Shown one piece after another: positions 30,628 to 38,787 of a stretch of DNA of 64,000 bases; the first letter of the stretch is position 1; each line of letters starts with the position of its first letter. Source of the stretch: Poseidonibacter parvus (GTDB taxonomy: Bacteria > Campylobacterota > Campylobacteria > Campylobacterales > Arcobacteraceae); the NCBI RefSeq assembly GCF_001956695.1, contig NZ_CP019070.1, positions 2,666,001 to 2,730,000 of the forward strand, given 5' to 3'. Both the position numbers and the translations under genes were made by a program. The notes beneath the pieces are model-generated. The model did not search any database. It saw only the letters and a program-made list of their open reading frames with translations, and was not told where the DNA came from.

Positions 30628-30897
30628 TTAAGGAAATTTTCTATAGGCTTCTTTTCTGTGTCGAACTCTTATTATTTCTATAATAAGTTCATCTTTTTCA
30701 ATCGAGTAAATTACTCTGTAATTTCCTACTTTAATTCTATAAATAGATTCAGTACCTAAAAGTTTTTTATAATTTGTGGGAAAAGGATCATTTGATAGGT
30801 TTTCTATTGAAAGAAAGATTTTCTTTATTTCAGTTTTATCAATCTTTTTAAATTCTTTTTTAGCAGATAGTTTCCACTGAATTTTATATAAGGCCAT
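30628..30897 (-). CDS. relE: RelE/ParE-superfamily toxin
   Basis: An 89-residue basic protein with the typical beta-alpha-alpha-beta core: KIQWKLSAKKEFKKID at the start, YRIKVGNYRVIYSIE in the centre and the C-terminal RVRHRKEAYRKFP. RelE-type toxins cut mRNA at the ribosome. Its ATG overlaps the antitoxin by 14 nt. It is inferred to form a pair with the upstream Phd/YefM-like protein. A ParE-type (gyrase) action cannot be excluded. Confidence 0.9.
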   Translation of the reverse strand: MALYKIQWKLSAKKEFKKIDKTEIKKIFLSIENLSNDPFPTNYKKLLGTESIYRIKVGNYRVIYSIEKDELIIEIIRVRHRKEAYRKFP

Positions 30898-31084
30898 CTT
30901 CTTTTAATTCCTTGTAAAAATCTTCACTAGAAATTGATTCTTCATCTTTTCTTTGGGCAACAGTTACTAAATCTTCAAAGTCTTCAAGCATATTTTCATA
31001 TTCTTCAATTGATATGATAACTGATGTTTTTTCTCCATTATCATTTGTAATATACTGAGGGTGTAAATTCATAGACATAGTCAT
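30884..31084 (-). CDS. relB: Phd/YefM (RelB-like) antitoxin
   Basis: A 66-residue protein with GGAG six nt before the ATG. The N-terminal part binds DNA in this family (YITNDNGEKTSVIISIEEYE); the acidic C-terminal tail (EESISSEDFYKELKEDGLI) would wrap the toxin. A palindrome overlaps its -10 region, consistent with autorepression. First gene of the relB-relE-mcrC-mcrB block. Confidence 0.88.
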   Translation of the reverse strand: MTMSMNLHPQYITNDNGEKTSVIISIEEYENMLEDFEDLVTVAQRKDEESISSEDFYKELKEDGLI

Positions 31085-31098
31085 TAGATACTCCTTTT

Positions 31099-31116
31099 TA
31101 TAATAATTATATTATA
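31099..31116 (-). promoter_or_regulatory. Candidate operator/-10 region of the relBE-mcrCB block
   Basis: An 18-bp perfect palindrome, TATAATA-ATTA-TATTATA, lies 15 nt upstream of relB and contains TATAAT-type -10 sequences on both strands. It could be the site of RelB-RelE autorepression and would give the block its own promoter inside the cobalamin run. A+T-rich palindromes also occur by chance. Confidence 0.45.
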
Positions 31117-31131
31117 TCAAATTTTTATTTA

Positions 31132-31737
31132 TTACTTATATTCTAACTTGTCTACTACTAACTGCTTATTCTTAAAAGGGTCAATAATCGCTTCGATTTC
31201 GTCAAATTTATATTTCAACCTAAAACCTATTTTTGAGTTTGTTGCTGTTGATTCTAAGATATAAAAAGCCTTATCATTTACATATAATGCTTTTTTATTT
31301 GCTAATTTACTTTTTAAATTTACTATTACAAATATATGTTTTGGAACTAACACAAAGTAAGCTTCATAGCCTTTCATATTTAGCATTGAAATTAGAAGAT
31401 TTGATTTATCATCACAATCTCCAAAGTTTTGACTTACTACTTGCTTTGAACTTCTAGCAACACTTTCATTAACTTTATATGGTATTCTTGTTACAAAATC
31501 TAGCATTTTTTGAACTTCACATATTTCATTTTCTTGGCATGTTTTTGTTAGATGATTTGCAAGTCTTAAAGTGTAATCATCACGTCTTACTTGATTTACA
31601 TAAGTTAAATCACCTATATCTATAAATTGTTTTTTGACAATATTATAAGATGTAAAAATCATATAAATTACGTAAGCAATAAAAATGAAAGACAGAATAA
31701 ATGAAAAGTATTTTAAATATTTATTATTTACTAACAT
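31132..31737 (-). CDS. Membrane-anchored transglutaminase-like protein
   Basis: A 201-residue protein with one N-terminal membrane segment (about 9-29) and an extracytoplasmic domain of the transglutaminase-like (TGc) fold. A likely triad is Cys108 (FGDCDDKSNLL), His134 (VPKHIFVIV) and Glu162 (LESTATNSKIG). Such domains act as cysteine proteases or amidases as well as cross-linkers; the substrate is unknown. The start overlaps the end of the cobC/cobD gene by 7 nt, so it belongs to the cobalamin transcript, but no cobalamin role is known to me. Confidence 0.75.
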   Translation of the reverse strand: MLVNNKYLKYFSFILSFIFIAYVIYMIFTSYNIVKKQFIDIGDLTYVNQVRRDDYTLRLANHLTKTCQENEICEVQKMLDFVTRIPYKVNESVARSSKQVVSQNFGDCDDKSNLLISMLNMKGYEAYFVLVPKHIFVIVNLKSKLANKKALYVNDKAFYILESTATNSKIGFRLKYKFDEIEAIIDPFKNKQLVVDKLEYK

Positions 31738-32744
31738 ATTTCTTCTAAGGCTTTTTTCAAAATACTTAAATGATTTGATGATTTAACAGCGATTCGTACA
31801 TATGAATCATCTAAAAAATCAAAATTTTGGCAGTTTCTTATCATGATTTTATATGGTTTTAGTTTTTCTTGAAATTGCCTTGCATTTATAGTTTTTAGTT
31901 TTGCAAGTATATAGTTTGCACTACTTTGATATATCAGTTCAATTAAATCTGAATTTTTTAGTATATTTTCTAATTCTAATTTATTTTTTGCATTTATTGC
32001 TTTTGAGATTCTTTTAAAACTATTATCTTCAAGAGCAGCTTGTAAATAGTTTGAATCAAAAGTTGAGAGTTTCCACATTGGCTCAAATCTTTTTAATGAA
32101 TCAATATTTTTTTCATTTGATACAATACAACCTACTCTAATGCCCGCACTTGAATAAAATTTTGTCATAGATTTTAAAATATATAATTTATCATATTTTT
32201 CTAAATACTTAATAGCTGAATCCCCATCACAAAAATCTAAAAAGCTTTCATCTATTAAAATAGTACAATTTCTTTCAATCCAATATTCCATCAAATTATC
32301 AAAATCATAATATGTTCCATCAGGAGTTGAAGGGTTTACAAAAATTACTAAGCTCTTTTCTTTTACTGGTAAATTCATATTTTCAAAGCGATTTATTGTT
32401 CTTAATTCATAGCCAAAGTTTACACAAGCTTTTTTATACTCTAAATACGCAGGTGAATAAATAGTACAATGTTTTAAATTTAAGTGCCTAAAAAGTGCAA
32501 AAATAGCTGAGCTTCCACCATTGAAAAGCTCCATCTGAGATGGTTTTATCTTATAGTTTTTTGCAATCTTTTCATATAACTTGTCATAAATTGGATAAGA
32601 AGAGATATCAAGATTATTAAAATTAATATTTACCTCTGGTTTTATAAAGTTGATGTTTGAAGAAAGGTCGATTATCTCATCTATTTTACAGTTTAACTCT
32701 TTGGCAAAGAGTTCTACTTGTCCACCATGTTCATAAGTTTTCAT
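31731..32744 (-). CDS. cobD: Threonine-phosphate decarboxylase-like aminotransferase (CobC/CobD)
   Basis: A 337-residue PLP enzyme that makes aminopropanol phosphate for the cobalamin lower-loop linker. ATG 32744 (MKTYEHGGQ) overlaps the cobS stop as ATGA and gives the family N-terminus. PLP-binding landmarks: GGSSAIFALF (76-85), VNPSTPDGT (136-144), DESFLDF (165-171) and the Schiff-base Lys195 in SMTKFYSSAGIRVG. Named cobC in some genomes; cbiB downstream is its partner. Confidence 0.9.
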   Translation of the reverse strand: MKTYEHGGQVELFAKELNCKIDEIIDLSSNINFIKPEVNINFNNLDISSYPIYDKLYEKIAKNYKIKPSQMELFNGGSSAIFALFRHLNLKHCTIYSPAYLEYKKACVNFGYELRTINRFENMNLPVKEKSLVIFVNPSTPDGTYYDFDNLMEYWIERNCTILIDESFLDFCDGDSAIKYLEKYDKLYILKSMTKFYSSAGIRVGCIVSNEKNIDSLKRFEPMWKLSTFDSNYLQAALEDNSFKRISKAINAKNKLELENILKNSDLIELIYQSSANYILAKLKTINARQFQEKLKPYKIMIRNCQNFDFLDDSYVRIAVKSSNHLSILKKALEEIC

Positions 32745-33487
32745 AAAATTAAAGCCAATGCGATATTTAATAAAAGCAATTCTGTATGTTCTAGAGTAAA
32801 GCCTAAGCAATCACCATTTACAAAAGAAAACTTTTTATCTAAAACTTTTAATATAAAATAAAAACTAAGAAGTGAAATTATAAAAAGTATTATTACATTT
32901 GAAGCAAAAAACATAGCTATTAAAACATAAAGTAAAGTGATTATTTTAAGCTTCCCTACTCCTGCACTTTGAAAAGCAAGTGATAAAAAGCTATCTTTGT
33001 TAAATTTAAAAAATTGTAATAAATACATGAAATTTAGTCTAGAAAACACTAAAACTATAATAAACAAAGCATACTCTTGTTTATATAAAATATAAGTAGA
33101 GATTCCAACTTTTAATAAAACAAAGCAAAAAGCATATAAAGCACCAATTGCTCCAATAGTTGGGTCTTTCATGATTTTATATGGATCTTTTCCTGAATAA
33201 GAAGCAAACCATGCATCAACTACATCACATATAGCTTCTAAATGTAAAAATCCATAAAGAACCAAATAAAAGACAGATGCAACAAAAGCTGAATATAATG
33301 GATTAAAAAGCTCATTTAAAAAAAGATTTAAAGCTATTACAGTACACCCAAGTATAAAACCAACTAATGGCAAAAGAGCAAGAGAGTATTTATAAGTGTC
33401 ATTTGTAATTTTCATCTCTTTTACAAATACAGGAATAATCGAAAAATACGAAAGTGCAAAATAAAAAGCGTTTAGTATTTGTTTCAT
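32741..33487 (-). CDS. cobS: Adenosylcobinamide-GDP ribazoletransferase
   Basis: A 248-residue inner-membrane enzyme with about six helices that joins alpha-ribazole to adenosylcobinamide-GDP. The family motifs FLHLEAICDVVDAWFAS and GKDPYKIMKDPTIGAIG are clear. It overlaps cobU and cobC/cobD by 4 nt each. Confidence 0.95.
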   Translation of the reverse strand: MKQILNAFYFALSYFSIIPVFVKEMKITNDTYKYSLALLPLVGFILGCTVIALNLFLNELFNPLYSAFVASVFYLVLYGFLHLEAICDVVDAWFASYSGKDPYKIMKDPTIGAIGALYAFCFVLLKVGISTYILYKQEYALFIIVLVFSRLNFMYLLQFFKFNKDSFLSLAFQSAGVGKLKIITLLYVLIAMFFASNVIILFIISLLSFYFILKVLDKKFSFVNGDCLGFTLEHTELLLLNIALALIL

Positions 33488-33978
33488 TTTAATCTTTTTG
33501 AAAGTGAATATTTAACTTCATAAACTTCATCACAAAGCTTTACTAACTCTTGTCCTATAAGTCCTGAGAAATCTACAAATCTTCTAGACTCACTATCAAA
33601 AGGAATTACTCCACAAGAAACATCATTTAAAACAAAAACAATATTTGCATCTATTTTACAGACATTTTGTAATTGTTTTTTTAATACTTCTTCATCTTTT
33701 TCAAGATTGTTAAAAAGCCACATAGAAACACAATCAACTAAATATGTTTTATTATCTTCAATTACTTTGTCTAAATCTTTTGGCTCTTCAATAGTTAAAA
33801 ACTCATCAACTCTATCTTCTAAATGTTTATCAATTCTATTTTGCATTGAAGAGTCATTGTAAGAATTATCGTAAGTAGCAACATAATATGGTTTCTGATT
33901 TATTGAAAGTTCAAGTGCTTTTTGTGAAGCAGCGCTTGTTTTCCCTGATTTTTGACCACCAAAATATAATATTTTCAT
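33484..33978 (-). CDS. cobU: Adenosylcobinamide kinase/guanylyltransferase
   Basis: A 164-residue enzyme that phosphorylates adenosylcobinamide and adds GMP. P-loop GGQKSGKT (7-14); later VDCVSMWLFN and VLNDVSCGVIPFD match the family, in which a His or neighbouring residue takes GMP. Slightly shorter than E. coli CobU (181). Coupled to cobS by an ATGA overlap and to marC by a shared base. Confidence 0.94.
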   Translation of the reverse strand: MKILYFGGQKSGKTSAASQKALELSINQKPYYVATYDNSYNDSSMQNRIDKHLEDRVDEFLTIEEPKDLDKVIEDNKTYLVDCVSMWLFNNLEKDEEVLKKQLQNVCKIDANIVFVLNDVSCGVIPFDSESRRFVDFSGLIGQELVKLCDEVYEVKYSLSKRLK

Positions 33979-34577
33979 TATAAACCTAAAAAGTTTTTAA
34001 TACCCGTAAATACAATTTGAGCAGATAAAGCAGCTAAAAATAATCCTGTTATTTTTGAAATCACTAAAAGCCCTTGTTTACCGATAATCTTTTCAATAAT
34101 ATTAGAGCTATAAAGCATAATCCCTATTACTAAAACAGCACAAATCAAAGCTAAACTTCCCATTACCATTGAAGACTTGTTTTCAAAAGTTGCCCCCATT
34201 ACTAGTAAAATACCAATAGTTCCAGGTCCAATGGTAATAGGAATAGCAAGAGGTACGACTGCTAAGTCTAAGATATCTTTATCTCCTACTTTAGCTGTAG
34301 CTTTGTTCCCTTGGATTAATTCAACTGCGGATAAAAACATTAGTGCTCCAGCACCTATTCTAAAAGCATCTAAAGTTATTCCAAATACATCAAAAATATG
34401 ATTACCAAAAAACAATAATACTAAACTTACTACAATCACAGATGTTGTAACTTTAATTGCTAACTTTTTTCTTTCTTTTATTGTTGCATCGTGAGTTACT
34501 GTTAAAAAAACAGACAACACAAAAAATGGTGTCATAATAAAAAACATTTTTAAAAATGTTGATATAAAAATTTCCAT
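33978..34577 (-). CDS. MarC-family integral membrane protein
   Basis: A 199-residue protein with six predicted membrane helices and the family's PLAIPITIGPGTIGILL segment. MarC proteins were once linked to antibiotic resistance, but their transport role is unproven. It sits between cobT (3 nt upstream) and cobU (1-nt overlap), so it is transcribed with cobalamin genes; whether that has meaning is unknown. Confidence 0.9.
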   Translation of the reverse strand: MEIFISTFLKMFFIMTPFFVLSVFLTVTHDATIKERKKLAIKVTTSVIVVSLVLLFFGNHIFDVFGITLDAFRIGAGALMFLSAVELIQGNKATAKVGDKDILDLAVVPLAIPITIGPGTIGILLVMGATFENKSSMVMGSLALICAVLVIGIMLYSSNIIEKIIGKQGLLVISKITGLFLAALSAQIVFTGIKNFLGL

Positions 34578-34580
34578 GAT

Positions 34581-35645
34581 TTATCCTAAAAAACTTTCAA
34601 TTTTTTTTGTTAATGTGATTTTTTCAATTGAATTAATTGCTGCATAACATAAAGCAGCACCACAACCAACACCCTCTTTTGCTTCGCCTTCATCATATAG
34701 TTTCAATGCAGGGTGAGAAGATTCTGAAAAGTCAAAACTAGAAGCATAAGCATTTATAGGAAATGCAAGCTGTTGTAAAAGTGCTTTTATATTTGAGTTT
34801 TCATCTTCATTAATCCATTTAGTAGTACATAAAGCAATATTTGAAGAGTTAATTTCTCCTTGCATACTTTCTAAAATAGAATTAACAATTAAAAGTACAG
34901 TAGCCATTTGAGTACCACCAGCTAGTATTACTTTTAAATCTTTTGATGTACTTCCTAAAACAAAACCTGCATTAAAAATTAGCATATTATCAGCTACATT
35001 TGATAGTTTTGCAAAAACATCATCATTTTGTAAAACTCTATTTAAAGCATTTTTTATTGTTTCATTTTTAATATCACTTGGATTATTTTTAAAAGAGCTT
35101 GAAAAATATCCATCACTTGAATAACCTAAAGCCTTAGCTGTAGCATTTGCTGTTGTTGTTCCACTTGGAACTGATTCTGCAAGAATTACATAATCGTCAT
35201 TTGTTTCATACGAACTTGCAAACTGTACTCCTGCTTGAAAAACTGCCATTGCATCAATTTTTGCACCATCATCAATTCGTGCACTTGGCTCTAAATCAAA
35301 ATCATGTATTTTAAAGTAATCAATTTTTGGTTTAACTTCTAATCCTAAATCAAGTATTTCAATATTTGAAAAAGGTTTTAGTTCATGAACTGCCCTTGTG
35401 ATAAGTGCAGGAGTTGGTACTCCTTTTGGAGTTTGAGCAATATCTTCTAAAGAACGAACTTCTTTTAAACATAAGAATTCTGCATCTAATGTAGGTGTTA
35501 ATGAAAGTTTTCCAGGAATTCCAGCTTGAGAGATATTAGGAATTTCACAAGTTTTTGTAACACTTCCTGATAAAAGGAAAGTTGCTTTTTTACCTCTTAA
35601 ATATTCAAGAAAATCGCTACTTCCCAAAATTGTTTCAAAGTTCAT
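34581..35645 (-). CDS. cobT: Nicotinate-nucleotide-dimethylbenzimidazole phosphoribosyltransferase-like protein
   Basis: A 354-residue protein. CobT activates the lower-ligand base to its alpha-ribotide. Motifs include PKGVPTPALITRAVHEL (near 92-108), ESVPSGTTTANATAKALGYS and a C-terminal EGVGCGAALCYAA. The sequence looks like the subfamily found in archaea, cyanobacteria and Campylobacterota rather than the E. coli/Salmonella type. It is the first cobalamin gene, 45 nt after dsbD, with no room for a riboswitch. Confidence 0.88.
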   Translation of the reverse strand: MNFETILGSSDFLEYLRGKKATFLLSGSVTKTCEIPNISQAGIPGKLSLTPTLDAEFLCLKEVRSLEDIAQTPKGVPTPALITRAVHELKPFSNIEILDLGLEVKPKIDYFKIHDFDLEPSARIDDGAKIDAMAVFQAGVQFASSYETNDDYVILAESVPSGTTTANATAKALGYSSDGYFSSSFKNNPSDIKNETIKNALNRVLQNDDVFAKLSNVADNMLIFNAGFVLGSTSKDLKVILAGGTQMATVLLIVNSILESMQGEINSSNIALCTTKWINEDENSNIKALLQQLAFPINAYASSFDFSESSHPALKLYDEGEAKEGVGCGAALCYAAINSIEKITLTKKIESFLG

Positions 35646-35690
35646 TTGAAGCCTTTTATTTAATTTTTAGGAAGTATAACAAATATGCGC

Positions 35691-37463
35691 TTATTTAAAA
35701 TATTTATTCACAATTTCAAGAAAATCTTTTGGATTTTTGTATCCTACAATTTTAGAAGCTTTTACTTCTTTATTATTTGTATCCCAGAAAACTAATCCTG
35801 GAGGTCCAACTATTCCATATTTTGTTTGTAAAGCTTTATCATCATCATTGTTTGCTGTTACATCAGCTTTTAAAAGTGTAAATCCTTGAAGTTTTTTAAT
35901 TACTTCAGGATCTTTGAAAGTTATCTCTTCTAACTCTTTACAAGCTACACACCAATCCGCATAAAAATCTAACATTACGGGTTTAGAAGAAGCTGCAATT
36001 GCTAAATCTAACTCCTCAATATTTTTAATATAAGAGAATTTCAAAGCTTGTGTTTGACTAACAACTCCTGAAGCATTTGTAAATTTTTCAAATGGTTTTA
36101 AAGGATTTGTAGCTCCTGAGATAGTTCCAAAGAATAAAGAAACACCGTAAAGGAATATTACAACAGTTACAAGTTGAGCTAAAATATGTTTGTATACGTT
36201 TAAGTAAATTGCAGCTCCTAAGAATAATAATGACCATAAAAACATTACAATACTTGCATCTAAAACTCTATCTAACATCCAAATAGCAATTGCTAGCATT
36301 ACAATTCCAAATACTTTTGAAACAGAATCCATCCATCCACCAGGTTTTGGCATGAATTTTCCTGCACCAATTCCAATTAATAACAATGGCATTCCCATTC
36401 CTATGCTTAACACAAACAGTGCAAGTCCACCTAGAACTGCATCACCTGTTTGTCCAATATAAACCAAAGCACCTGCAAGTGGAGGAGCAACACAAGGTCC
36501 AACAATTAATGCTGAAAGGAACCCCATAATTGCAATTCCTAAGATACCTTGTTTCTCTTTTCCATCTGTAGTTTTATTTATTTTATTTTGAATACTTTGT
36601 GGTAACTCGATTTTAAAGTATCCAAACATTGAAAATGCAAGTGCTATAAATATAGCTGCAAAAACAGTTAAAACATAAGGATTTTGAAGTGCTACTTGTA
36701 AGTTTGCACCAAATAATCCTGCTATTACACCTGCAATTGTATATGCCATTGCCATTGCTAAAACATAAACTAGTGACAAAAAGAAGCCTTTACTTGCTGT
36801 CATTTTTTCATTTTGAGATGCACCTACAATAATTGAAGATAAAATAGGAATCATTGGAAAAACACAAGGAGTAAATGAAAGTAATAAACCAAATCCAAAG
36901 AATGTAGCTAAAACTAATAACATATTTCCTGTTTTCAAAGTATTTGCAATACTGTCTGTTTCATTTAATTCAACAGTACTATCTGCTAATTTTTCTACTT
37001 TTTTTTCACTTACTAATTGACTTGTACTCTCTTGCTTTGAAGTATTAGAAAAATCATTTAACTCAAACTTCTCACTCATTGGTGCATAACAAAGCCCAGC
37101 TTTAGAACAACCTTGAAACTTAAAAGTTAACTCAGCTGTGCTAGTTGCTATTTTTGATTCAATTAAAGAATAAGGTACTTCAATATTTTGATTTGTAAAA
37201 TGAACAATAAACCCATCATATTCTACAGGTTTTGGAATATCCACTTCTTTTGTAATATCAATTTTTGAAGGTTTGGTAATTAATACTTGAAGTTTATCAT
37301 CATATAAATATATATCCTTCCCTAAATTTAATTTGAAAACAATTTTTTTATTTTCTTTTACTATTTCCGTTTTAAAAGCTTCATCTGGCTCTAAAAAATT
37401 TTGTTCAAATTCTAATGAAAAAGCATATAAGCTTATAAACAATAGTAATAATATTTTTCTCAT
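35691..37463 (-). CDS. dsbD: Thiol:disulfide interchange protein DsbD
   Basis: A 590-residue protein that carries electrons from cytoplasmic thioredoxin to the periplasm. ATG 37463 has AGGA six nt upstream. Signal peptide (about 1-17); N-terminal alpha domain with the Cys pair CSKAGLC; eight-helix membrane domain with Cys in FTPCVFPMIP and GPCVAPPLAG; C-terminal thioredoxin domain with CVAC (Cys505, Cys508). All three Cys pairs are present. It is upstream of cobT in the same direction; co-transcription is possible. Confidence 0.96.
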   Translation of the reverse strand: MRKILLLLFISLYAFSLEFEQNFLEPDEAFKTEIVKENKKIVFKLNLGKDIYLYDDKLQVLITKPSKIDITKEVDIPKPVEYDGFIVHFTNQNIEVPYSLIESKIATSTAELTFKFQGCSKAGLCYAPMSEKFELNDFSNTSKQESTSQLVSEKKVEKLADSTVELNETDSIANTLKTGNMLLVLATFFGFGLLLSFTPCVFPMIPILSSIIVGASQNEKMTASKGFFLSLVYVLAMAMAYTIAGVIAGLFGANLQVALQNPYVLTVFAAIFIALAFSMFGYFKIELPQSIQNKINKTTDGKEKQGILGIAIMGFLSALIVGPCVAPPLAGALVYIGQTGDAVLGGLALFVLSIGMGMPLLLIGIGAGKFMPKPGGWMDSVSKVFGIVMLAIAIWMLDRVLDASIVMFLWSLLFLGAAIYLNVYKHILAQLVTVVIFLYGVSLFFGTISGATNPLKPFEKFTNASGVVSQTQALKFSYIKNIEELDLAIAASSKPVMLDFYADWCVACKELEEITFKDPEVIKKLQGFTLLKADVTANNDDDKALQTKYGIVGPPGLVFWDTNNKEVKASKIVGYKNPKDFLEIVNKYFK

Positions 37464-37621
37464 CAATAGTCCTAATATGGTTTGGTTGTAAATATATCTT
37501 ATTATATTAAAATTTTGTAAAGAGTTTGTTAATTCTAAATTCTTTTCTTATTAAATATAAGATTTTATTATATTTATTTATAAGATAATTATGATAAAAT
37601 CTTCTTTATAAAAGGATATTT

Positions 37622-37981
37622 ATGAATGAATTAGTAGATTTACAACCAAGAATTGTAGAAAAAATGATTAATGATAATATTGTGATGATTGATGTTAGAA
37701 GGGAAGAAGAATGGAAGAGAACAGGATTAATTAAAAATTCTCATCTTTTAACATTTTTTGATGACAATGGTGAATATAATTTAGAAGATTGGATGAATAA
37801 ATTTGAAAAGCTTGTTACATCAAAAGATCAAACTTTTATTTTAATATGTGCAAGAGGAAATAGAACTAGAACTATTGGGAATTATTTGATATCGCAAGAT
37901 TATAAAAATACATCTCATTTATTTGGAGGAATGGTTTTATGGCAACAAGAATTAAGAGAAACTACTAAGTATGAAGCTTAG
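37622..37981 (+). CDS. Cytoplasmic rhodanese-domain protein
   Basis: A 119-residue single-domain sulfurtransferase. The active-site loop CARGNRT has Cys76 that would carry the persulfide; MIDVRREEEWKRTGLIKNS is the usual N-terminal half. No signal peptide. Its stop overlaps by 4 nt the stop of a paralogous gene on the other strand. The acceptor is unknown. Confidence 0.88.
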   Translation: MNELVDLQPRIVEKMINDNIVMIDVRREEEWKRTGLIKNSHLLTFFDDNGEYNLEDWMNKFEKLVTSKDQTFILICARGNRTRTIGNYLISQDYKNTSHLFGGMVLWQQELRETTKYEA

Positions 37982-38379
37982 TAGTTTATAATTTTTCTAT
38001 CTGAATCAACCCATTCATCAATTCCACCTTTAAGATACATTGCATTTCTCATCTTTTTTTCATTATATAACTTTGAAGCCAATTTTTCTGCTTTTTTGCC
38101 ATCTTTTGATATCAAAACAAATGCTCTATTTTTGTCTTTAATTAATCTTATTAATGTATGTAACCATTTTTTTTCATCTTTACTTGTATAGGTTATTCTA
38201 TAAGAGTTAGGAATAATTCCTGTTTGCTTCCATTTACTTTTATCTCTAATATCAACAATAATAATATTTTTCTGGATAAAAACTTCAAGTTCATCAACTA
38301 TTAATGATTTAACATCTTTTGCAAAAGATGCCGTAGTTAGGTATGAAATTAGTGTAATAAGTATAAATAGCTTTTTCAA
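37978..38379 (-). CDS. Periplasmic rhodanese-like protein lacking the catalytic cysteine
   Basis: A 133-residue precursor starting at TTG 38379 (AAAGGA five nt upstream), with a signal peptide ending near TASFA (about 20). The domain parallels its convergent neighbour: IVDIRDKSKWKQTGIIPNSY versus the same pattern there. At the active-site position the sequence is LISKDGKKA, with Ser91 instead of Cys, so it should not transfer sulfur. It may bind a ligand or protein instead. Confidence 0.8.
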   Translation of the reverse strand: MKKLFILITLISYLTTASFAKDVKSLIVDELEVFIQKNIIIVDIRDKSKWKQTGIIPNSYRITYTSKDEKKWLHTLIRLIKDKNRAFVLISKDGKKAEKLASKLYNEKKMRNAMYLKGGIDEWVDSDRKIINY

Positions 38380-38448
38380 TTGTTTCCTTTAATTAAATTA
38401 ATAAGATAATTATAACAAAAAAAAGTTTCTAAAAAGTATTTATAAAGT

Positions 38449-38474
38449 AAAGATAAGAAAAAAATCTTATCTTT
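38449..38474 (-). terminator. Candidate terminator after the 76-residue protein
   Basis: AAAGATAAGA (38449-38458), an A6 loop and the exact complement (38465-38474), 12 nt after the stop at 38487. The T-run on the minus strand is poor, so function is uncertain. Confidence 0.45.
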
Positions 38475-38486
38475 TATATTCTGAGA

Positions 38487-38717
38487 TTATGCGTTTTTTC
38501 TATCTTCGCTAGCTTTTTGTAAAATAGTAATAATTTCATCTAAGTTTTCATAAGGAATATGTGATTTCCATTGAATATCTGTACCATTTAATGAAACACC
38601 AATACTTACGATATCTGCTGTATCTTTTCCGTAAGGCTCAGTAACATTAGAAACTGAAATAACACCTTTTTTTGTACCTGCTAATGGTAATGAACCTAGT
38701 TCTGTAATTGTAGACAT
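38487..38717 (-). CDS. Small protein of unknown function
   Basis: A 76-residue cytoplasmic protein. The composition is ordinary and it reads like a real small beta-rich domain (KKGVISVSNVTEPYGKD, ADIVSIGVSLNGTDIQWKSHIP) with a C-terminal helix. I do not recognise the family. It stands alone between a rhodanese and an EAL-domain gene, with its own likely terminator. Confidence 0.7.
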   Translation of the reverse strand: MSTITELGSLPLAGTKKGVISVSNVTEPYGKDTADIVSIGVSLNGTDIQWKSHIPYENLDEIITILQKASEDRKNA

Positions 38718-38787
38718 TTTGTACCCTTATTATTTAATTTTTAATTCTGCTATTATTTTACAAAAATAAACTTTTGTTTTATTAAAA

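Noticed and set aside
27914-31084. Prophage or insertion-sequence origin of the defence block
   Set aside because: No transposase, integrase, terminal inverted repeat or target duplication was seen at its edges; transfer remains possible but is unsupported here.
35646-37621. Cobalamin riboswitch before cobT or dsbD
   Set aside because: Only 45 nt separate dsbD from cobT, and the 158 nt before dsbD show no conserved B12-box or folded G+C-rich element.
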